This document shows positions 55,133 to 64,000 of a DNA stretch of 64,000 nucleotides, piece by piece. The notes under the pieces are model-generated. The model was not told where the DNA came from. It ran no database searches and saw only the letters and a program-made list of their open reading frames with translations. This DNA is from Coleophoma eucalyptorum. Taxonomy: Eukaryota; Ascomycota; Leotiomycetes; Helotiales; Dermateaceae. A program made the translations under genes and the position numbers. Position 1 is the stretch's first letter. Every line of letters begins with the position of its first letter. The stretch is taken from positions 1 through 64,000 of the forward strand of contig JALRME010000009.1 in the NCBI GenBank assembly GCA_026120035.1. Reading direction: 5' to 3'.

Positions 55133-58052
55133 TTACACCACAGTAATTGTAAACATAGGTAAACCGTCTCTAGCTGCATCTCTTGACTCAAATGAATCCG
55201 CTGGAACCTTTGAGGCAGATTCTTGACAATGCTTAGTAAACTTTTCAATTAGCCAAGCTCCTGACATTGAACTGTCGCCAAGAAACACAGTGCCTCTCCG
55301 ATAGAATTCGCCATTTCTCCTTCCCGTTGGCTGCAGAACTATGCCATGTATAGTACCATAATTGCTGATATTTCTCTCGCGTTCATAATATAATGGTATG
55401 CAATATAAAATTTCATCAGGCTTGATCTCATCTTCAAAATCTAAGTCAACAGGCATAGACTGAAGATCCGATACAATATCGAAATCGGAGGCAGAGTGTA
55501 GGTCTTCGTAGGTACGGGATGTAGTTCCCCAGTGTTCTGCAGTTTTATTTGAAATGGTGTAACCAGTATTGCGCAACGTCAGCAGAGGCCCTTGAAGTCG
55601 AATTACACCTAGTAAAATACGACCAAATTTGTCCATAGATGCAGGATTGATGTTAGTGTTAACAACTTTTGTGACGAACTGGTACTTCCCCGCTTTTTTA
55701 TTGCACCAACTATATTTCACTTCATTATTGACAGATGCCCAAGACCATGAAGGTGCCTGGTATTCCGTGGGCCGAGGGTCGCCCCCGAAGACCTTCCATG
55801 TAAGTTGCAAAAGTAGGTCTTTCCTCCATAAACCGGCGAGATAATCTTCCGCCGGTCCAAAGCGCTTGGCGATTCCAGATATAGCGACTAATTTATCTTT
55901 GGCTGGAAAAGTGAGCCTGCATCGAGAAAATTTGTGGACCAAAGCTGCCCAGCCTTGAGGGCCATGAAACTCGGTCTCGTCATCCTCATTTTCAGGAGCT
56001 GGGTCATCGTAATACCTCATGCGATCTGTTTGTAGCTCAAAGGGTGCATACTCGGAAGACTTTTGCATCGAGCACTGCCAGTAAAGGCGATCGAAAGCAA
56101 AATGTAATGTTCTTGGTGCTAGAGTGACTTCTTGCAACACCCAGCCACGGCGCATCAGCGGAGAGGAAGATATGGCATGTTCCCACTCTCTTGACCCGTA
56201 GCAATCGAGGTGGACTTTGAACGCTGTACCAGAACTTCTAGTCTTCATAATACAACCCTTTATTTCCAGAGGATCTCTTTTTGTGTAAAGGCCATGAAGG
56301 TTATCAACTGCGCTAGTGGCGGCTAAATTGCACCAAGAACCTTCGTAAATCTCTGACATGAGATAAGATTCTCGTTCCCAGTCTTCTTGGGAATCTTGAA
56401 TGATGCAAAGGCAATCAATCCAGAGATAATTTATACTCAGGCGTCGTGCTACCTCTATTGCATCAATAAATGATTGAGGTAGCTGTGCGAAGTCAATCCT
56501 TGTGGTGAGTTCTGGATAATTTAAAGTCGTAAGGCATATAAGATTATGGTCGGCCCATCGATGAGAAAGCGTCATATATTTTACATCAGGGGCTGTATCT
56601 TGAAACTCAATAATACGAGGGTGACTGTTTTCTGTAGCTTCAAGGGAAATGAGTCGTGTTGGTCGGCGCACGTGTTTTCGTGTGTGGCTATTACAAAGTA
56701 CGTGACTGTCAATGCAGGTCTTGATCCAGGATTTTGCGATACTTAGACTTTCATCAGAACTGGTCGAATTCCGTATCAATCGCTCTGATTTCTGTTAGTA
56801 TATCTTGAAAAGGCCGAGTCTACAAACAGGGAACATGAAGCTTACTCTCTTCCTCCTTCGAGATATTCTTCGTGATAAAAAATTCTCCAAACAATGTCTG
56901 GCCATTTTTACCTATGTATCGAATTTCAAAGTCCTTGCTGATCCGGGAATCGGTACTGTCATGATCGATACCGGTGATAATTTCCGAGTTCCAATACTTC
57001 CACCATTCAACTTCCGCTCCTTTGATGTCCCAGATTATAGATTTTGGGTCATTTTTCGCTCGTTCTAAAAGTTTAGCCAGCTGTATACGACAGAAGTGGC
57101 AACCATTATCTGCCGCCTGGAATAACTCTTCCATGTTCGTCTCAAAGAACATCTTAGGTTGAAATTGGATTTCTTCATATTTAACATCCCAGGATTCCCG
57201 GAGCTCAAATAGTTCCAAGCAGTTTTTACACGTCCTTGAGTAGCTAGGAGTTCGATGGAAGCGGTTCCTTGATGGTTGAATAAACTTGTGGTTTGCAGAT
57301 AAGTGCAATAATTTCCCAGGTTCAATAAGTTCTTCAGGTGAATTCCCCATCCCTAAATATGTGTTCCCATTCTGTGCTGCAGATGTACGCCTGAATATAT
57401 CTGGGCCCAGAGTATCGGAGATGAACGATATGATGCCTAGGAGTTCTACTGCCAATTTCACCAGTTTCCTAGAGGTCTTCTGGCGAAAAGAACTGCTAAA
57501 ATCACTCTCTCGTTCATCAGATTCATGAGACTGAGAATATCCTCTGTCTATTTCGCTGGCACGACTGACTATTGTTGGGCTTGTGATTTTACCAATTAAT
57601 ATCTTGAGTGCAGGCTTGCCAGAGTTGAGATTGGCGAGAATCCCCTCGTAAGTAAGTACTCCCAATAAGGACTTTTTCAAGAATATATCCAGTCTGTTAA
57701 ATACTTCCAGAACTTTGCTAGTCTCTTGATAAAGAATCTTGCTCTCATTGTCAAAATCTTTCGATCTCTGGCAGTCACAAAGGATATCTTGCGTAAGTTG
57801 TATCCCAATCGACAGAGCTTCAATCGTCGTCCGTGAAAAGGACTCCATTGAAGCTGACCTCGGAATTGACTCATCTTGAATTTCCTCTTTACTGCTGGTA
57901 GGAATCGGTTTGCGCCTGGCAGCTTTCATATATTGGGCTGCTGTGTCCTGATCTCGTTCCCATTTCTCCTCGAAATACGAAGCTCCCACCCTTGAGGGTC
58001 CCGATGGGCTGTGCTCTTCGGAAGCCGACATCTTCGAAAATTGTTGTTCCAT
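55133..58052 (-). CDS. HET-domain protein with long N-terminal extension, two exons
   Basis: Exon 1 58052-56846 and exon 2 56784-55133 join in frame; the 61-base intron has a GTAAGC donor, a perfect TACTAAC branch and CAG. Start: ATG at 58052 in context TAGCCATGG. Product 952 residues. The first ~230 residues are polar and helical, without a known domain. Two Cys pairs (CKNC.ELFEL and GCHFCRIQL) begin the classical HET-protein N-terminal region. The HET domain proper lies at ~472-640: YMTLSHRWA, LWIDCLCIIQDS, CNLAATSA and RRGWVLQE. The C-terminal part includes PSWSWASVNNEV, usual for this subfamily. Expected role: cell-death signalling in non-self recognition. No RIP stops. Confidence 0.9.
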
Positions 58053-60581
58053 GGCTAACAAAGGGAAGTATCTTATTTCTCGGTGAGGGCGGCTATATTA
58101 GTTAGGTGACCTAAGGCTGAAACGCTCTTATGTCAACTACCTGTAGCGAAATTCGAAAGAACATTCTACAGAGGTACAGCGTTTAAGTATTCTAGGTTGA
58201 TGGAACAACAGGGTCAAGCGAATGCCAAGGGTAATTACAGCCAAAGAAGGATGACTATACCACTCGTTTATATTGTCTCCACCCAAAATATTTACGTACC
58301 TCGTAAGCACTGTGCCTCTTTAGGGAAGCGTCATTAACACATTTCTAGCGATAAGATTGCCGTTGTAGACACCACCAGCCTAAGTGCCTTTGGCTTCCCA
58401 TCAAAGCAACACCATGCGTGTTGATTTGATATGTGAGGAAAGTTCAGATTTAATCTTAATAGGTCGATTCTCCCATTTTAATCATGTCAGTCTGACATAT
58501 ATTATCATGACCTGCTAGAACCCCCCCCCCCTAAAGAACAAAATATGTATTTCCTTTTTCAAGCATTGATACTAGCTATTGCACATCAGATTGTCTAAAA
58601 AATGCCAGAGCAAATTTCCTGGGTATTTCATTTTAACCATACATAATATCGGGCTGGTAAATCGGCAACATAGGCCAATGTTGTCATGCTGAGGACGTTA
58701 ATGATTCTGGTGAATGCCAGAGGCCAGCTGGATTTCTCAATAATCAAGATTATTCACCAGGTGCTGCCGTTTAAAAGCTAAACACTAGTGATCTACCTCT
58801 TTACTAATAGGTGATAGGTTCATTTTGAAGACTTAGTCTATGGAATATTGTAATATGAAACTACCAAATAAAATTGTTTTGGTGAAGTCGGCCGTCGGGT
58901 ACAATTTCACATTTATCGCTAAGCCCAGCTAAGTTTGATGCATCAGCAAACTCTGATGTCACATATTTCTTGTATTTTAAGGATATTCTTCTACAAACAG
59001 TAGCTATGTCGATAACACTAATAGCATAGTTTTATACAATACTATTGAGCTTTCCGACTCCCTTTGAGACTTTCTCTTTCTTTAGATGGACAACATACAC
59101 ACACACCATACACTAATAGTTTATGGTTGTGTGACTTACGTTTGCTTCTTGAAGATTTTCTTAGTATATATTCTTACATATTTGAGCAACATAGCTGAAA
59201 GACATCTCTTCTCCCAAGACAATCTCGAGGCATACAAAAGAAACTGTTTTTATAGGAGTATACCCTAAGTAGCCATTGGCATTGCTGATTTTAGAATTTT
59301 TAAATATTAGACTAGGATTTCAAGTGTAAATTAAATGAATTGAATAAAGCAAGGCTAGAAACTAAAAATTATCTGAAAACTAGAATATACAGCTAGTTCT
59401 GTACAACGTGATTTCAAATTAAGTATGAACAAGGAGATAAAACAAGGCCATTTAGAAGATATCTAATGGTTAGAATAATCAAGAAGCTTTGAGTTAGGTA
59501 CAAATATCATAAATTCGGTACGATCCACCCCAAAGATAGGTAAAGGTTTAGTTAGAACCATTCTCATTTTTCAATAGTAACAGGACTTTACCTGAAGTTA
59601 AAGAATAGTTGTCTTTACTGATCATATTGAGTACAGAGGTCTTCTCTGCGGCAATCTGAAGGATATTATTATCAGAAAGGTCTGTCCGTTATACCAGATG
59701 GACACCTCAAGCGAAGTCTTTTATTTAAGGAATATTTATACCCAGCTTCGGAATCGTGTTCCTATGGCTTGCGTCCTATTTTCCTTAAATGACCCAATCT
59801 GTGGCAATGCATTACTGTGGAATTCATGTATAAATAGCACGCGTGACTAAAAATTCCTCCCTCGGGGACTATCTCAATTCCCGACGGGAATTTGGCCATA
59901 GGCGCTGTGCGAAAAGATTCCGGGTAAGATGTAGGTTAGTTACCAAATTCTCTAAAGTGCCCTGTTTTCTACTAGTGACATTCTAAGCCGGTCATGCCGG
60001 CATGCTGCAAGCAACTTGAGCAATTACAGAATACCTAGGGACACCAAGACATATTATACTTTATATGTTACATCAGATATGTATCTACACGGATAATGTG
60101 GCTACATTAGCCTGTTTTATAACAAAATAAAAACATAGGAGTGCAAATTAAGAGCTATTCTGTTCTGGCTATTCAGATATACCTTATTACAATTCTAACT
60201 ATCGACCCGCGTTTTAAATCTGTGCATATCAATATATTGGCCTATCTTATTACCTCAAGGACTTTTGATACTTTGAAGAAGCATAAGTTTAGCATGGTAC
60301 GGCATGTGGTCAGCAGATCGGAAAATTTCGGCATATTTTGAAGCACGCAGCAGGGTATTCTAGACAACCGGCTCGTAATGGGAACCGGACCTCTAATCCA
60401 ATGCTACGCAACATCGCTGAAGCACCTGCATTGAAACAGAATAATGTATAAAGACATGCTCTCGCTCTTGAATCTGATGTTATTAGTCTCAAATCTGAAA
60501 ATCCAATATAATTCTTAAATACCATTTTCCTTCTCACCCAGCTACTTGACGGGTTATACATCACATTTACAACCCTCTATC
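58053..60581. other. Long AT-rich intergenic region
   Basis: 2.5 kb with no supported gene. A C10 run lies at about 58521-58531. The final stretch before 60582 is the leader of the hydrolase gene. Confidence 0.45.
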
Positions 60582-61346
60582 ATGTCTAACAAGCCTACGT
60601 TGGTCTTGATACCTGGTGCATGGCACGTTGCCGACACATGGGACAAAACTCGTTCGCTCTTAGAAGCACAGCAGTACAAATGTGTTGCAGTGACCCTGCC
60701 ATCAACAAGTGGCAGCGCCTCTACAACCTTCTTGGAAGATATAACAGTTGTTCGAGACGCAATTACGGCAGAGACCACCCAAGGTCGTGATGTCGTAGTT
60801 GTAGTCCATTCCTACGGCGGCGCAGTCGGCCAGAGTGCTATCAAAGGCCTCACTCGCCCAAAGCAAGATGATCCTACATCTACACCTGGCCACGTCATTG
60901 GCTTAGCTGTGATAGCAGCTGGCTTTGTTCAGACTGGAGTTTGTTTCCTTGATAACTTTGGAGGTAAACCGCCGCCAATATGGACAAATGAGCCCAGCGG
61001 CTTTTCAGTCCTTGCTGTTCCAGCAAGAGAACTATTTTACCACGACCTCCCGAAAGAAGAGGGCGAATACTGGGTTAGTAGATTGACGAAACAGGCAGTA
61101 AAAGTTATGGCTGAGGGTGGTGAGAATTACTATGCGGGCTGGAAAGATGTCCCCGTTTGGTTCCTGTTGACAACGGACGATAAAGCAAATCCAGAGCAGG
61201 CTCAGAGGATGTTTGTGCAAGGTGCGAAAGATGCTGGTGGGAATATCACCGTTCGGGAGATCGAAAGCAGCCATTCACCAATGCTGAGTAGACCTAAAGA
61301 AACTGTTGATTTCATACTTGAAGCAGTAGCTTCCTTTACCGAGTAG
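60582..61346 (+). CDS. Alpha/beta hydrolase
   Basis: Intronless 254-residue protein. The frame is open from 60546, but ATG 60582 gives the usual start MSNKPTLVLIPGAW. The catalytic triad is visible: Ser77 in VVHSYGGA (GxSxG-type elbow with His in the first place), Asp200 in TTDDKANP, His231 in SSHSPML. The oxyanion-loop motif PGAW is at 11-14. Size and layout (short cap region between ~110 and 180) resemble the AB_hydrolase_6 group that includes plant methyl esterases and related fungal enzymes; the substrate cannot be told. No signal peptide, so probably cytosolic. No RIP damage. Confidence 0.88.
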   Translation: MSNKPTLVLIPGAWHVADTWDKTRSLLEAQQYKCVAVTLPSTSGSASTTFLEDITVVRDAITAETTQGRDVVVVVHSYGGAVGQSAIKGLTRPKQDDPTSTPGHVIGLAVIAAGFVQTGVCFLDNFGGKPPPIWTNEPSGFSVLAVPARELFYHDLPKEEGEYWVSRLTKQAVKVMAEGGENYYAGWKDVPVWFLLTTDDKANPEQAQRMFVQGAKDAGGNITVREIESSHSPMLSRPKETVDFILEAVASFTE

Positions 61347-63280
61347 GAAATACGATCAGTCGCACAGAGTTCTGGCTGGAGCTAGAGCATGTAGGCAGTT
61401 TCTTTGTATTATTACTAAAGATAAATCTTGATACCCCCCTCAAAAAAAATTTGTTAGGCTATTTGTCAGACCTGTCTAATATGATCTCTTCTTCTACCCT
61501 ATTTCAAGTTTTTACCGACAAAGAAATTAAAAACTTGATAATGATTTTAATAAGATGTATTTGTCTAGTGATCTTGGTTTCCGAGAATCAAGTAATAAAA
61601 CTTAAATAAGGAGAAATTGACAGGAAGAAAGTAGCGTCTTTGAGAATCCTGTTTTGATACCGTAAGTTCTATTTTATGTAAGCTAGAGATCCACGGGATG
61701 GGTCTTTGTGGGGATGGGGTAGAGGTGGTTCGCTGTAGTGGTTCACCACTTTAGGTATCATAAGACGCTTTCCCCCTTACCGCCACCACCCTATCGAAAG
61801 GTAGCGGTTTAATTTGAGGTTTTGTTATAACTTCCTAACAAATATAAAAACCTTCCATTGTGTCGCATGCTTCAAGCCAACTCACCCTTCCTTATCTTTC
61901 AAACGCACAAAGTAAACGTCGATGTCTAAAGTCTCTCAATATTTCCCCCAATTTCTTTCACTATTCCTATAAGCATAGGTGTGTCGATTGCGGCTGCATC
62001 TTGTGCTTGCTCCTTGCCTCGGATGTCGTGCACTTTAAAAAAGATTTTCGAGGATAATTTGTAGCTTAAATATGGGGACTAAGGATAATCTGGCTCTGGA
62101 TTCTACTACGTGTAGTAAAGATAATGATGACAAGTAAAGTTTTATGAAAACGCCAACCTTTGGGATTCTTTAGTTTGGGATATACATTCTTTCTTAGCAG
62201 TCACGACATAAGATGCATTTCCCGTGTCATAGTCACACCATTTCTTTACACGTCAATATTATATTATATATCTCAGCTGGCAGAGTTTCATCTCATTTGA
62301 CAAAATTCCCTAGGATTTCTCCACTGTGATTGGTTCGCCAGCAAGTTGGCTTGTTCTTCCCTTTTTTCCTCACGGATGAAAATGCGATTAGCGAGCGAGC
62401 GAGCGAACCAAGCAGGCAACAATTAATTTGGCTCTACCTATATCTTGTTGATAGAATCAGATTCACCTCGGGGAGAATCATAATGACGCATGAAAACAAA
62501 CACACTATCATGTTCCCAGCCCCTTCCGCCAAGTGATCTGATTATACTAAACGCCAACAACGTCCCATATCGCACTCGCACAATCCTCCACTCGTACTCG
62601 CTCGCAGTCGGATCTTCTAGCCGCTAGCGCTGATCCTGATCCCTGAAGATCGCCATCGCCAAGTGCCTCGTCTTCCCCAGAATTATTGTATAACGCCTCC
62701 TTTCGGGGAAATGCTGTGCTTTTTAATTTAACTATTCAATTGCATCTCGCCAAGTACCCGGATTTAGAGGCTCGGCAGTTCACTGCCTTTCGATATGCAC
62801 AGCAAGGCTTGAGCACGGTTCATGCCGGCGTATCCTATTCGATGTCAAGAAGGCGAAGGCAAGCCTCAATACATTCTGGTGTTCTGTCTAAAGTTGGAAA
62901 AAGCAAAAAATGTTAGTGATTCCCTCAAGTATAGACATGGATTTGGCTGCTGGTCATGCTATCAAGAATTGATCAGATAACTCTTGTACTTGTTTCACTC
63001 GGCCAAGCCCGCTTTCACAGCCTCGGACGTTCCTGATCAAATACCAAGAAAAGGCATAAACGAATAGCGAACGAACTTACTTCCGTGATCCTGCAAATGG
63101 GCTGGTGAGGTGCAGGGGTGGACTATGTCGTCTGAAGTTAAGTCTTAGGATCGACTGATAGATGCCATCATCTAACTATCGGATGAAGTATAAGAAGATG
63201 CCCTGCTTCTCGATGACGCTTCTTTCTGCACTCCAACTGTCTCTATCATTCTTTCTCGTTGTTCTTTCATTAAATCGAAG
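61347..63280. other. Intergenic, no gene seen
   Basis: 1.9 kb. Only GCGA repeats (GCGAGCGAGCGAGCGAAC near 62390) and an 11-base GGTATCAAAACAGGAT-like word were noted. Open frames here lack family features. Confidence 0.4.
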
Positions 63281-64000
63281 ATGCTTCTCAAATCTCAACT
63301 TCTTGCTATTGCAAGCTTGGCGACCAGCTCATCTGCTGCCCTCTCTTTCCGAACCAATGCAGCCGCAAACTCAACAAGCTCTCCTTCAGCGACATGCGAT
63401 TTTTTCAAGCAGAATTACTCTAATATGACAATTCTCCCGGATGATAGTGCATATAAATCAGAGAATGAGGGTAAGAAATCTAATATAAAAGAAAGGATTT
63501 TGTGCTGATATCTGTGGTAGTGTCTTGGAATGCAGGAGCATGGTTAGGACCAGCTTGTGTACTTGTACCCTCAAACGCAGACGAGATGTCTATTGCGGTA
63601 AAGAACCTCGCACAATTATCTACGCCGTTCGCAATTCGAGGAGGAGGACACATGCCAATCCCCGACGCGGCAAATATCAATTCAACCGGTATTCTTATCT
63701 CGAGTTCCAACCTCAAGACAATCGAACTTTCCGAGGATGCTTCGACTCTTTCGGTTGGACCCGCAAATAGGTGGGGAGATGCCTACATTTTCTTGGATAA
63801 TACTCAGACCGGCAAGATGGTTGTTGGTGGTCGATATGCCCCTGTTGGTATCCCCGGATATCTACTCGGTGGAGGCATGTCGTTCTTCAGTTACGAGTTC
63901 GGGTTTTCATCTACAAATGGAAATGTAAAGGCTTATGAAGTGAGTGAACCTGCCCTCTCCAAAAAGTTCTATACTTATATCTATGCAGTGCGTTCTTGCC
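63281..64000 (+). CDS. Secreted FAD-linked (BBE-like) oxidase, 5' part
   Basis: Exon 1 63281-63470, exon 2 63536-63939, exon 3 from 63989, cut by the window end; both introns are canonical (GTAAGA..CAG, GTGAGT..CAG) and in frame. Signal peptide residues 1-20 (LLAIASLATSSSAA). The FAD-binding PCMH domain is clear: GPACVLVPSNADEMSIAV, FAIRGGGHMPI (the His of this motif is the usual covalent FAD site), GILISSSNLK, then GRYAPVGIPGYLLGGGMSFFS. The BBE family oxidises alkaloids, sugars or aromatic alcohols, often in secondary metabolism; substrate unknown. The C-terminal substrate domain is outside the window. Confidence 0.9.

Noticed and set aside
62390..62410. GCGA tetranucleotide repeats as a CRISPR-like or regulatory array
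   Set aside because: A short microsatellite only; no spacer structure, and the organism is a fungus.

Overview
The window looks like nuclear DNA of a filamentous ascomycete (Pezizomycotina; Leotiomycetes is my guess, not provable here). Reasons: short spliceosomal introns with GT, CTAAC-type branch and AG; HET-domain, NACHT-ankyrin, WSC, CBM20 and rhodopsin-like families; GPI-type secreted proteins; an intron-containing tRNA-Asp; and long stretches whose in-frame stops are almost all TAG/TAA, the signature expected of repeat-induced point mutation (RIP, CpA to TpA). Intact genes sit as islands in a sea of RIP-degraded transposons and pseudogenes.

Layout. 1-2.7 kb: end of a long terminal repeat (LTR), then a degraded convergent pair that I read as a gasdermin-like gene (+) and a subtilisin-like protease (-), then a small intact two-exon gene. 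3.2-4.2 kb: remnant of a fungal kinase/EYKAPHK-type gene. 5.3-6.4 kb: intact secreted intradiol dioxygenase. 6.9-10 kb: RIP remnants, including the N-terminal part of a fungal RecQ-associated protein cut by an LTR. 10.5-13.1 kb: two HXXEE genes head to head (one broken, one intact) with a miniature Tc1 element between them. 14.7-15.4 kb: aldehyde dehydrogenase lacking its N-terminal half. 15.9-18.1 kb: HET protein. 18.6-22.3 kb: gag-like retroelement remnant, purine-rich desert, solo LTR. 24.1-24.6 kb: GPI-type surface protein. 25.4-31.8 kb: a 13-exon NOD-like receptor (NLR; DUF7708-like/NACHT/24 ankyrin repeats/5 C-terminal repeats). 33-45 kb: NLR fragment, tandem repeats, rhodopsin-like membrane protein, CBM20 fragment, a large RIP-killed gene holding an LTR. 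45.9-49.4 kb: a secreted protein with about 700 residues of collagen-like Gly-X-Y capped by a WSC domain. 51-54.3 kb: RIP-killed gene, full LTR, tRNA-Asp. 55.1-58.1 kb: second HET protein. 60.6-61.3 kb: alpha/beta hydrolase. 63.3 kb to the end: start of a secreted FAD-linked oxidase.

How they fit together. Much of the recognisable non-transposon content belongs to families tied to fungal self/non-self recognition and regulated cell death (gasdermin plus protease, two HET genes, NACHT-ANK NLR, NLR fragment) or to the cell surface (collagen-like/WSC, GPI protein, rhodopsin-like receptor, secreted oxidases). This suggests a fast-evolving accessory region. The strongest novelty candidates are the DUF7908-like/collagen/WSC protein and the RIP-killed gasdermin-subtilisin pair. 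All family assignments come from reading motifs; none was confirmed by a search.
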